Assembly (NCBI RefSeq): GCF_000220505.1 | Contig: NZ_AFPJ01000019.1 | Location: 1 to 64,000 of the forward strand | DNA from: Microbulbifer agarilyticus S89 | GTDB taxonomy: Bacteria; Pseudomonadota; Gammaproteobacteria; Pseudomonadales; Cellvibrionaceae | DNA: 64,000 bases | Reading direction: 5' to 3' | In this document: positions 56,287 through 64,000 of the stretch, one piece after another | Layout of the letters: each line of letters opens with the position of its first letter | Numbering within the stretch: position 1 is the stretch's first letter | Notes under the pieces: model-generated | What the model saw: only the letters and a program-made list of their open reading frames with translations | Database searches by the model: none | What the model was told of the DNA's origin: nothing | Position numbers and translations under genes: made by a program

Positions 56287-57393
56287 GGCCCGATGTAGCA
56301 GATTCACGCTGGTAAACAGTTTGCTGGCGGGGGTAAGCCCTGCCAGTGCATCCGCCGCCAACAGCATGGCACCCACCGTCCAGGTGGTCTTTTCCTCCGG
56401 CCACACCGCGCTGTCCCGGTACACATACCCGGTCCAGTAGCCGCCATCGCTATCCTGCCAACGATGTAAACCACGGTACAAGGTTCGCGCCTTGCTCTCC
56501 TCGCCTGCTGCCAATAAAGCCATGGTCAACTCGCAGGACTCGGCCACTGTCACCCAGGGTTCATCATTTACGCAACGACAACCCAGCCCTGGCACCACAA
56601 ACTCGTCCCACTTCACCTGCAGGCGCGACTTGGCGGCGCCACCAGAAAAAGCACCCGTCAGTACCGGGTAAAACCAATCCATAGAAAAACGCGCTTTACT
56701 TTCCCAGGTGCGATCAAAACGATGGGGCTTTTCCCGAAGCGCCACACCCAGTTGCGCACGTGCCTCGATCCAACCGGGCTTCGGTATCTGCAACACAGTG
56801 GCGATATTGATCCCGCACTCCAGGCTTTTAAAAATGGATGCACACCCGGTAATCAGGGCATCTTCCATCGGCGCACCATCCGCGTCGACCGCCCACTGGA
56901 TTTCCCCGTGAGCAGACTGCAGATTCAACACAAAATCCAGTGCGGACTCGGTCATGTCCCAGTAGCGCGCAAGAAAAGCGCGATCACCAGAAATGAGATA
57001 GTGATGCCAGATACCCGTGGCAACATACGCAACGAAATTTGACTCGCGCCGCTCACCGTTATCGACCGCGTTATCACGGTAGGCCGCCCACCAACTGCCA
57101 TCATCCAACTGCTGGGTTGCCAGCCAGGCATACGCGCGCTCAGCCGCCGCAAACTCTCCGGCAATACTGAGCCCCATGGCGGCTTCCACATGATCCCAGG
57201 GGTCCGCATAGTGCCCCTCAAACCAGGGGATACAACCATCTGGCAACTGCTGCGACAAAATATAGTCCGCACTAGAGCGCACAAAGTTTTTCGGCAACAG
57301 GGGGCGTTCGTTTTCAACAGCCACTGAACCTGCCACTGGTTCGCCAGCAATCACTGGGGGGCCATCCACAAATGTATCCATGACACTGCTCAT
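56263..57393 (-). CDS. Alpha/alpha-toroid (prenyltransferase/squalene-oxidase-like fold) protein
   Basis: 376 residues. Repeated helical units with W-rich motifs: QQLPDGCIPWFEGHYADPWDHVEAAMGL, TQQLDDGSWWAAYRDNAVDN, HGEIQWAVDADG, and WQDSDGGYWTGYVY. The QxxDGxW pattern marks the terpenoid cyclase/prenyltransferase alpha-alpha barrel, also used by some glycan enzymes. Without a DxDD or zinc site being clear, a cyclase role is not supported. No signal peptide, so cytoplasmic. It overlaps the upstream methyltransferase as ATGA and is the last gene of a three-gene operon. Function unknown. Confidence 0.75.
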   Translation of the reverse strand: MSSVMDTFVDGPPVIAGEPVAGSVAVENERPLLPKNFVRSSADYILSQQLPDGCIPWFEGHYADPWDHVEAAMGLSIAGEFAAAERAYAWLATQQLDDGSWWAAYRDNAVDNGERRESNFVAYVATGIWHHYLISGDRAFLARYWDMTESALDFVLNLQSAHGEIQWAVDADGAPMEDALITGCASIFKSLECGINIATVLQIPKPGWIEARAQLGVALREKPHRFDRTWESKARFSMDWFYPVLTGAFSGGAAKSRLQVKWDEFVVPGLGCRCVNDEPWVTVAESCELTMALLAAGEESKARTLYRGLHRWQDSDGGYWTGYVYRDSAVWPEEKTTWTVGAMLLAADALAGLTPASKLFTSVNLLHRASESAQNT

Positions 57394-58193
57394 ACCGGCG
57401 ACTCCTCGCGGACCACAGCCTGTTCCGCAGCCGCATCTTGTGCTGGGCGCTCAGACATCACCTGCACTGGCGTTGCCTTCCGTTCCGCCGCCGGCTTTAC
57501 AAAATACAACGCAATGCTTTTGCCCAATATCGGATTCAACACGGCTTCCAGTGTCCGGGTTAGCAGCGGCCGCTCCATCATGTCCCACACCAGCAGGCGG
57601 TGATACTGGCGCACGATCGCTTTGTCATCCTGCCCCCAGAACAGGCACTTCAACCACCAAAATGGCGCGTGCAGTGCATGCGCCTTGTGCCGGGCAAAAT
57701 ACTGGAAGCCCAGGGCTTCAATCGCTTTGCGCAGGCTTTTTTCACGAAAGATGCGAATATGACCGCCTTCCACCTGGTGATAGGCATCCGACAATTTCCA
57801 GCACACCCACTCGGGGAAAAATGCCGGCACGGTTGCGGAAAATAATCCGCAGGGCTTGAGCACGCGCAGAATCTCTTGCAGCACCCCTTGGTAGTCGTCA
57901 ATGTGTTCCAGCACCTCTGAACAGATAACCACATCGAAGTGATCGGCGGGAAACGGCAACTGCAACGCATTACCGACACAAAACTGCAAACTGCCGGCCT
58001 GTTGGCCACTCTCAGCAAAGGGTTGCGCGCGTTCGGCCGCGGTGGCCAGATCCTGTGCACTCAAGTCGACACCAAAAATTTCCACCTGGTCCGTGATGGA
58101 GAAATGGATCGCATGACGCCCTTCGCCACAGCCAAGATCCAGCACACGCTGGCCAGGCTTTAAATCAAGTAACTTGGGATCGACCGTAATCAT
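57390..58193 (-). CDS. SAM-dependent methyltransferase (methyltransferase type 11)
   Basis: 267 residues. SAM site VLDLGCGEGRHAIHF, FGVDLSAQDL, VICSEVLEHIDDYQGVLQEILRVLKPCGLFSATVP, and GFQYFARHKAHALHAPFWWLKCLF. The C-terminal hydrophobic patch could contact a lipid-linked substrate. Start overlaps the glycosyltransferase stop (one base), end overlaps the toroid gene (ATGA). Middle gene of a translationally coupled operon. Confidence 0.87.
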   Translation of the reverse strand: MITVDPKLLDLKPGQRVLDLGCGEGRHAIHFSITDQVEIFGVDLSAQDLATAAERAQPFAESGQQAGSLQFCVGNALQLPFPADHFDVVICSEVLEHIDDYQGVLQEILRVLKPCGLFSATVPAFFPEWVCWKLSDAYHQVEGGHIRIFREKSLRKAIEALGFQYFARHKAHALHAPFWWLKCLFWGQDDKAIVRQYHRLLVWDMMERPLLTRTLEAVLNPILGKSIALYFVKPAAERKATPVQVMSERPAQDAAAEQAVVREESPV

Positions 58194-59620
58194 CAGGCTG
58201 CCGCTCCCCGGTTGTTGGCACTGGGGTCAGCCTGCGTATCGGTTCCGGCATAATCTGTTCGGTCGGCACGCGAGGATGAAGATTCCACTGAAACAGCGTG
58301 CGGCTGAGTACTCGGTGATACCGGAAATGCGGCTGCTTGCTGCACCGCTTGACCAATCACACGGCGATAGAACGCCACCAGGTGCCCGGCAGCGACCTGC
58401 CAGGAAAAATGTTCCTCAATTCGATGGCGCCCAGCCTTACTCAAAGACGCGTGTAACTCTGGATCCTGCAACAGTTGCTCGATCGCCCTCGCCAAAGCAT
58501 CGCTGTCTCCAGCAGGCACTACCAGTCCCGCATCGCCGACCACCTCCGGCAGTGCACCACCGTCACTGGAAACTACCGGCACCCCGCAGGCCATGGCTTC
58601 AGCGGCAGGCAGACCAAAACCCTCATACAGAGACGGACACACCACCACACTCGCAGAGGCGTAATAGCGAGCCATTTCTTCATTAGAGATTCCCGAAACA
58701 AAGCGCACACTGGATTCGAGATCCAACTCCCGCAGGAGCTGCTCGGTCGCACCGCCCTCCTTCAGCTTACCCACCACCAGCAGCTCTAACTGCGGATACC
58801 GGGCACGAAGCGAGGCCATTGCTTGCAACAGATAACGCAGCCCCTTCAGCGGCTGATCTGCCGAGGCCGTCGTCATAATGCGCATGGGGTTCTGGCGAAC
58901 ATCGGCTTGCGGCCTGAACAGCTGCGTGTCGATACCGTTATAAATCAACTTGAGCTGGTGGGGTAACACGCCAAATTGCGTCACGATATCGTCGAACGAC
59001 TGCGAGGAAACAGTGACAATATGTTTTAGCTTTCGGGACACCCGAATCTGCATACCGAGGAAACTGTGCCAACGGCGCACCAGCAGTCGATAAAACCAGT
59101 CCGGTGCCGCATCCAGTGCCAGCTGACGATCTCGAGTAATGGGGTGATGAATGGTTGCCACCACTGGCAGCCCGGATTTTTCGATATCCAACAGGCCATA
59201 GCACAACGACTGATTGTCGTGCACCACATCGTAATTCTGGCCGTGCTTGCGCAAGTAACGGGCCACGCGCCGACCGAAGGTGTATGGCTCGACGAAGCCA
59301 CCGGTGAGCTTGCCAAACCATTCGTAAAAGTCGGCCCAACTCAACAGGTGTTTGAACTTCAAAGCTCGCGTGGGGTTGGGTTGTTCATACAGATTGAGGC
59401 CTGGCATTTTGATCAGGCGCACACGGGGGTCAAGTTCCGGGTAGGGTTGCCCGGAAATCACGTCGACTTTGTGCCCTGCATCGGTGAGCGCCTTGCTCAG
59501 GTAGTGCAGATACACACCCTGGCCACCACAATGGGGATGGCTTCGATAGCCGAGCAAGCAAATATTCAGAGGCCTGGAGGTGGCCGATGGACCGTCGGAT
59601 TGATTTCCCAAGGCGGTCAT
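58193..59620 (-). CDS. Glycosyltransferase family 4 protein, operon leader
   Basis: 475 residues. Acceptor domain LGYRSHPHCGGQGVYLHYLSKALTDAGHKVDVISG, VVHDNQSLCYGLLDI, ATIHHPITRD, and donor domain VVCPSLYEGFGLPAAEAMACGVPVVSSDGGALPEVVGDAGLVVPAGD with the EX7E motif. A Ser/Ala-rich, probably disordered tail of about 50 residues follows. First gene of the coupled operon. No signal peptide. Sugar and acceptor unknown. Upstream gap to ompW (277 bp) shows no gene. Confidence 0.9.
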   Translation of the reverse strand: MTALGNQSDGPSATSRPLNICLLGYRSHPHCGGQGVYLHYLSKALTDAGHKVDVISGQPYPELDPRVRLIKMPGLNLYEQPNPTRALKFKHLLSWADFYEWFGKLTGGFVEPYTFGRRVARYLRKHGQNYDVVHDNQSLCYGLLDIEKSGLPVVATIHHPITRDRQLALDAAPDWFYRLLVRRWHSFLGMQIRVSRKLKHIVTVSSQSFDDIVTQFGVLPHQLKLIYNGIDTQLFRPQADVRQNPMRIMTTASADQPLKGLRYLLQAMASLRARYPQLELLVVGKLKEGGATEQLLRELDLESSVRFVSGISNEEMARYYASASVVVCPSLYEGFGLPAAEAMACGVPVVSSDGGALPEVVGDAGLVVPAGDSDALARAIEQLLQDPELHASLSKAGRHRIEEHFSWQVAAGHLVAFYRRVIGQAVQQAAAFPVSPSTQPHAVSVESSSSRADRTDYAGTDTQADPSANNRGAAA

Positions 59621-59898
59621 AAATTCCCCGTAGTTATTGTTTTGGCCAGCAATTGATCCGCTGCCGCCGATAACAACCGGAACTCGCCGGTTCTGAATGG
59701 GGCGAAGAATACACCGGCGGGCATATGACTGCTAGGCAGAATCCATCCACATCCGAGGCGAGACTACTCAGTCCGCCACCACCAAATCCGGGCTAAAAGA
59801 CACGCAACCCCGGCAAAATTCGCCCCTGCAGGGACGACAAAGCCCCGACGCACCACTCATGGCGCGCCGAGGCAAAGGAGTCTGGAGCATTTGTTCGA

Positions 59899-60714
59899 TC
59901 AGAAGCTGAACTTGTAGCCCACGCCCAGATTAAAAATCCAGGAGTCGTAATCCAAATCCTCTCTGACACGAATGGTGTCGAAGATAATGTCATTGCGCAG
60001 CGCGATATTATCAACGCCGAGCTCCAGTTCGGGGTCAGCATCAACCCACATAGCCGAAGCGTTGAACAGCCAGTTGGCATCACGGCCGAACTCAATATCC
60101 ACCCCAACCTGGGCAGTCCAACCCCAAGAGCTACCGAAGGTCATCAGGCCACGATCAACCCGGCCAACAAACTGACCATTGTCATTGAGCACATCCTCAA
60201 CGAATACCGGGCGCAGGAAATCCTGTTTGATATCGGTGTAGTTAACCCCGATACCGACATACGGCTGGACCCAGCTTTCTACACACACCGGATACCAGTT
60301 CGCGAAGAGGCTGGTCACACTGGTGTCGAATCCACGCAGGTTATCGCGACGCAGAATGTCGATATCCTCACCCGTGGCAGTAATGGTGTAGTCCGCATCC
60401 AGGTCAGCCTGGTTCATGTGGTACAACTCAACCGCCCAGTGATCGGCGACGAAAAAGGTACCATTGATAAACCAAGAGGAGTCACTGTCGACGGTGATGC
60501 GCTCGCGAATTTCTACCGGAATGGTTGCATCGGGATCATCCGGGTCCACGATGTCGATGACATTGCGGTTGGAAAACACTGAGGTGCTATCCGCATCAAC
60601 GTAAGAACCCCCGACGCGCAAAATGAAATCGCCCGCCGTGAAATCGGCGATCGCCGGTGAGGTCGCACTGGCGGCGGCAATCGCCAGCGGCAGAAGAAGA
60701 GACTTGGTTCGCAT
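59899..60714 (-). CDS. ompW: OmpW family outer membrane protein
   Basis: 271 residues from the ATG at 60714 (AAGGAG upstream). Signal peptide (MRTKSLLLPLAIAAASATSPAIAD), then AGDFILRVGGSYVD, ADHWAVELYHM, YPVCVESWVQPYVGIGVNYTDI, and the terminal NLGVGYKFSF. Eight-strand hydrophobic-channel barrel. An acidic loop (DIVDPDDPDATIPVEI) after the first strand is longer than in E. coli OmpW. Regulated in other bacteria by salt, iron and oxygen; no such site was found here. Confidence 0.92.
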   Translation of the reverse strand: MRTKSLLLPLAIAAASATSPAIADFTAGDFILRVGGSYVDADSTSVFSNRNVIDIVDPDDPDATIPVEIRERITVDSDSSWFINGTFFVADHWAVELYHMNQADLDADYTITATGEDIDILRRDNLRGFDTSVTSLFANWYPVCVESWVQPYVGIGVNYTDIKQDFLRPVFVEDVLNDNGQFVGRVDRGLMTFGSSWGWTAQVGVDIEFGRDANWLFNASAMWVDADPELELGVDNIALRNDIIFDTIRVREDLDYDSWIFNLGVGYKFSF

Positions 60715-61122
60715 GGTAACTCCTTTTAACACTAAATGCTCCATAGCCGCCGGGGACAAAGAACAAAAAATGACCCGTGCGTGCGGTTAGTTTCAGTATA
60801 GGTGGAGTTTTCCAAAAAACAGCAAGTACTGCCTAAGGTTTCACCCGCATATGGGAAGAAATTTCTGCAAAAAGTTTTCATCCAAAAAAAATGCCCGCCA
60901 TAGGGCGGGCCAGATTTCTCGAACACACTTTCAGGAGGAGAGTTTGCGACGCGCTGAGTACGCAAGCGCTCAGCTGTCTGTGTTTAGGTATAGCAGAGCG
61001 CGCACTGCTATCTCCCCAACTGTCACCAAACCCTTTGCATTGTGGCAATAAACCGCGCCGAGCAAAGCCATGGCGGAATAAATCGCCGACGCGCTGAGCG
61101 GAATGTATTTACCGATGACAAA
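60715..61122. other. Intergenic region between puuA-like and ompW genes
   Basis: 408 bp. It contains the terminator at 60884-60910, an inverted repeat GCTGAG-N10-CTCAGC (60953-60974 region), and two 12-bp direct copies of CGACGCGCTGAG (60947-60958 and 61087-61098). No gene is supported. Confidence 0.5.
60884..60910 (-). terminator. Terminator of the polyamine catabolism operon
   Basis: GCCCGCC-CTAT-GGCGGGC on the minus strand followed by eight T residues. 213 bp downstream of the glutamine synthetase-like stop. Confidence 0.85.
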
Positions 61123-62508
61123 TCACGCGCGATGCAAATAACTCTGGTATTCAACATCCGTAACACGCGCGGCAATTTCCGCCTGCTCCTGTCGCTTCAG
61201 CAAAACGAAAAGATCCACGAATTCCGGATCAAGATATTCACGCCACAACGCACTTTGCTCGAAGCGCTTGAGTGCACCGGTCCAGGTGTTGATGAGCTGA
61301 TCGCTCTCCACCTGGTATGCATCCCCTTCCACCGGGGCACCCGGCTGCAGCTTGTTTTCCAAACCGTGACAAACCCCAGCCAGGATTGCCGCCAACACCA
61401 GGTAGGCGTTTACATCCGCCCCGGCAATACGGTGCTCAATCCGGCGTGCAGCTGGCTCGCTGGCAGGAATACGAAATGTAACCGTGCGGTTGTCGTAACC
61501 CCAACACAGGTTCAACGGCGCGTGGCTACTTTCCTGGAAACGGCGGTAAGAATTGGCATGGGGAGCAAAAATCGCCATGGCATCATTGGCCGTCGCCATC
61601 ATGCCCGCCACTGCCTGCTGCAGAAGTTCAGAGCCCTCATCGGTACCATCGTTGAAGACGTTGTTGCCGTCTTTATCGACCAGACTCATATGTACATGCA
61701 TACCATTACCGGCCAGTTCGCCAAACGGCTTGGCCATGGTGCTAACCCGCAGTCCATGGCTGCGCGCTACGCCTTTTAACAGGCGCTTGAACAACAAGGT
61801 CTGATCGGCAACTTTCAGCGGATCGTCGCTATGCAGCAAATTAATTTCAAACTGACCGGGAGCACACTCCGACAGAATCGAGTCCGCAGGTATCCCCTGC
61901 TCTTCACAGGCAGCACGCACATCCGCAAAGAAATGCCGCTGCGCATCCAACTCGGCCAGGTCATAGACATCGGTAGACGGCACCAGATCACTATCGTTGT
62001 CACTGATCGGACGCGGGCGCCCCAATTCATCAGAATCTTCACGCAACAGGTAAAATTCTAATTCAGTGGCACATACCGCCTTCAGACCGAGGCGCGCCAG
62101 ACGCTCAACCACTTTCTGTAACTGCGCCCGCGGATCTGCGTACAGCACAGAACCATCTGGCTCATGCAGTTGCATATGCAGCTGCGCGGTTTGCTCCCGG
62201 TGCCATGGCGCCAGGCAAATTGGCGAGACCGGCTGGCAAACGCCGTCACTGTCGCCACTGGCAAACACCAGCGGACTGTTTTCAATATCGCGCCCCCAGA
62301 TATCCAGGCTCACCGCGCTGCGGGGCATCTGCAGGCCACCCTTCAATAACTTTTTAGCGGAGTCTGCGGGCAGCCACTTGCCTCTGGGCACACCATTAAT
62401 GTCAAAGGCGAAGCCTTCGATCCATTTCAGGTCCGGGTGATCCGCAAGGAAGGCGTTCGAGGTTTCGAGGATTTCCGCGGGCGGCTGATATTTTTGTTTT
62501 GCTGCCAT
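61123..62508 (-). CDS. puuA: Gamma-glutamylputrescine/polyamine synthetase (glutamine synthetase family)
   Basis: 461 residues. Glutamine synthetase core: ATELEFYLL (metal Glu), QFEINLLHSDD, NGMHVHMSL, RIPASEPAARRIEHRIAGADVNAYLVLAAILAG. The N-terminal beta-grasp is WIEGFAFDINGVPRGKWL, and the enzyme lacks the GlnA adenylylation-tyrosine loop. Family members glutamylate putrescine or spermidine in polyamine breakdown. Next to SpuC-like aminotransferase (79 bp upstream), which supports polyamine use. Gene symbol by role; pau/spuI names apply in Pseudomonas. Confidence 0.9.
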   Translation of the reverse strand: MAAKQKYQPPAEILETSNAFLADHPDLKWIEGFAFDINGVPRGKWLPADSAKKLLKGGLQMPRSAVSLDIWGRDIENSPLVFASGDSDGVCQPVSPICLAPWHREQTAQLHMQLHEPDGSVLYADPRAQLQKVVERLARLGLKAVCATELEFYLLREDSDELGRPRPISDNDSDLVPSTDVYDLAELDAQRHFFADVRAACEEQGIPADSILSECAPGQFEINLLHSDDPLKVADQTLLFKRLLKGVARSHGLRVSTMAKPFGELAGNGMHVHMSLVDKDGNNVFNDGTDEGSELLQQAVAGMMATANDAMAIFAPHANSYRRFQESSHAPLNLCWGYDNRTVTFRIPASEPAARRIEHRIAGADVNAYLVLAAILAGVCHGLENKLQPGAPVEGDAYQVESDQLINTWTGALKRFEQSALWREYLDPEFVDLFVLLKRQEQAEIAARVTDVEYQSYLHRA

Positions 62509-62553
62509 AAAAGGGAGTCACACTGTTGGAGGATACGATGGAAAGGAGACGGC

Positions 62554-62573
62554 CCCCACCGTAACCAGTGGGG
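62554..62573 (-). other. Short GC-rich hairpin between the two polyamine genes
   Basis: CCCCAC-N8-GTGGGG on the plus strand. No T run on the minus side. May reduce or protect the downstream message. Confidence 0.4.
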
Positions 62574-62587
62574 ACCCGGTATGGATT

Positions 62588-63937
62588 TTACGCCATAGCC
62601 TTGGCGGTATCATCCAGCGCGCGGTGCGCCTTGTCCACCAACTCGTCAATATGTGCGGTATCCAGAATCAGCGGCGGAGCAATAATCATGGTGTCGCCGG
62701 TGGCCCGCATGACCAGACCATTCTTGATGCTCATGTCGCGGCAAACAGCACCAGCGGTGCACTTGTCATCAAAGCGTGCGCGGCTGCCTTTGTGCTTGAC
62801 CAGCTCCAGTGCACCTACAAGCCCGAGGGTACGCGCCTCGCCCACGATGGGGTGATCAGCCAGTTCCGCCCAGCGCTTCGCAAGGTAGGGCCCGGTGACA
62901 TCGCGTACGTTTTCAATGATTTTTTCATCACGCAGGATGTTGACGGTCACGATACCCGCCATACAGGCTGCCGGGTGTGCTGAATACGTATAGCCATGGG
63001 TGAACTCACCGCCTTTGGCCTTGATAACTTCCGCTACACGGTCGCTCACCATGGTGCCACCCAGCGGGAAGTAGCCGTTGGTCACAGCCTTGGCGAAGGT
63101 CATCAAGTCCGGCTTCATACCGTAGTAATCCGCACCGAACCACTCGCCGGTACGTCCAAAGCCAAAGATCACTTCGTCCATGACCAGCAGGATGTCGTAC
63201 TGATCCAACACCTTCTTCACTTCCGGCCAGTAGGTTTCCGGCGGGATAATCACACCACCCGCGCCCTGAATTGGCTCGGCGATAAAGGCAGCAACTTTTT
63301 CCGGGCCCAGTTCCTGAATTTTTTCATCCAGACAGCGCGCAGCGTGGATACCGAACTCTTCCGGTGACATGTCACCACCTTCACCGAACCAATACGGCTG
63401 CTGAATGTGCTCAATGTAGTCCAGCGCCTGAAACTGCTTGTGCATGCCACTCATACCGCCAAGGCTCGCACCACCAATCGTAGAGCCGTGGTAGGCGTTT
63501 TCACGGGAGATGACAATGCGCTTCTGTGGCTGGTCTTTCAGATCCCAGTAGCGGCGGATGATTCGCAGGTTGGTGTCATTGGCCTCACTACCGGAACCGG
63601 TGAAGAACACATTGTTCATGCCGGCCGGGGTAACCTCGGACAGCAGGTCGGCGAGTTCGATGGACGGTACCGTGGTGCACTGGAAGAAGCTGTTGTAGAA
63701 CGGCAGCTTGTTGAGCTGCTCGTAAATAGCTTCACTGATTTCCCGACGGCTGTAACCCAGGTTACAGCACCACAGGCCGGACATGCCGTCGAGCATGGTA
63801 TGGCCATCAATATCGGTGATGTACGGGCCTTCTGCGCTGGTAATTACACGGGTGCCTTGTTTGCCAAGGTCGTGAAAATCGGTAAAAGGATGCAACAGGT
63901 GATCGCGGTCATGCTGTTGTAGCTGGTTTTTGTTCAT
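62588..63937 (-). CDS. spuC: Putrescine--pyruvate type aminotransferase (class III, SpuC-like)
   Basis: 449 residues. Class III PLP features: GPYITDIDGHTMLDGMSGLWCCNLGYSRREI, NNVFFTGSGSEANDTN, NAYHGSTIGGASLGGM, FIAEPIQGAGGVIIPP, LLVMDEVIFGFGRTGEWFG and the PLP lysine in FAKAVTNGYFPLGG. The GLW and YHGST context is that of Pseudomonas SpuC, which moves the amino group of putrescine or cadaverine to pyruvate. The ATG has AGGAG at a good distance. Transcribed ahead of the puuA-like gene. Confidence 0.9.
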   Translation of the reverse strand: MNKNQLQQHDRDHLLHPFTDFHDLGKQGTRVITSAEGPYITDIDGHTMLDGMSGLWCCNLGYSRREISEAIYEQLNKLPFYNSFFQCTTVPSIELADLLSEVTPAGMNNVFFTGSGSEANDTNLRIIRRYWDLKDQPQKRIVISRENAYHGSTIGGASLGGMSGMHKQFQALDYIEHIQQPYWFGEGGDMSPEEFGIHAARCLDEKIQELGPEKVAAFIAEPIQGAGGVIIPPETYWPEVKKVLDQYDILLVMDEVIFGFGRTGEWFGADYYGMKPDLMTFAKAVTNGYFPLGGTMVSDRVAEVIKAKGGEFTHGYTYSAHPAACMAGIVTVNILRDEKIIENVRDVTGPYLAKRWAELADHPIVGEARTLGLVGALELVKHKGSRARFDDKCTAGAVCRDMSIKNGLVMRATGDTMIIAPPLILDTAHIDELVDKAHRALDDTAKAMA

Positions 63938-64000
63938 GAACTCACTCCTGACTCGAAAAACGCCTGCGCCATCTATGCATTGCAGACGGCGCCGTAAAAT

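Noticed and set aside
56263-57393. Toroid protein as a squalene-hopene cyclase
   Set aside because: Too short at 376 residues and without a DxDD motif; only the repeat pattern is shared.
61042-61779. Plus-strand frame across the end of the glutamine synthetase-like gene
   Set aside because: Mostly antisense to a conserved coding region, and no domain is visible.

Overview
This window looks like chromosome of a gammaproteobacterium. The core gene order (pheS/rplT/rpmI/infC/thrS; uvrB next to tRNA-Asn; cmk-rpsA-ihfB; fused tyrA-aroA, pheA, serC, gyrA; mtaD-ubiG-mupP-yciK) matches what I know of pseudomonads and Cellvibrionales. The marine-type gene content and the fused class II EPSP synthase suggest a Cellvibrionales relative such as Microbulbifer, but I cannot fix the genus from sequence alone. 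GC content is moderate, with an AT-rich stretch around 33.1-35.7 kb.

Layout. 0-3.8 kb: translation genes on the minus strand (pheS fragment, L20, L35, IF3 with a probable ATT start, ThrRS) and tRNA-Val. 3.9-9.1 kb: a MacB-type ABC exporter operon with three different periplasmic adaptors between ATPase and permease. 9.4-16.3 kb: uvrB, two tRNA-Asn genes, a three-gene remnant of an O-antigen locus (4,6-dehydratase, WbpL-like initiating transferase, epimerase) and a ComEA-like protein. 16.5-29.3 kb: a long minus-strand housekeeping run: pyrF, lapB, lapA, ihfB, rpsA, cmk, tyrA-aroA fusion, pheA, serC, gyrA. 29.4-33.1 kb: divergent plus-strand operon mtaD-ubiG-mupP-yciK.

33.1-49.7 kb is more accessory: a lipoprotein with seven FG-GAP-like blades in AT-rich DNA, a D-aminoacylase/TauE/SBF-transporter operon, a metallo-beta-lactamase-fold protein, MurQ, small envelope proteins, a divergent sigma-70 factor, a PagL-like lipid A deacylase, one apparently truncated and one full glycosyltransferase, a TraB/GumN protein and an OprP-like porin. 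49.7-54.1 kb: a fused indolepyruvate ferredoxin oxidoreductase with a divergent Lrp-type regulator. 54.2-59.6 kb: a shikimate-kinase-like protein, a hexapeptide acyltransferase, a methyltransferase, and a tightly coupled glycosyltransferase/methyltransferase/alpha-alpha-toroid operon of unknown product. 59.9-64 kb: OmpW and a polyamine catabolism pair (SpuC-like aminotransferase and gamma-glutamylpolyamine synthetase).

No CRISPR array, insertion sequence, phage or plasmid module was seen. The least explained systems are the three-adaptor exporter, the 56.3-59.6 kb operon, the divergent sigma factor, and the lipoprotein propeller.
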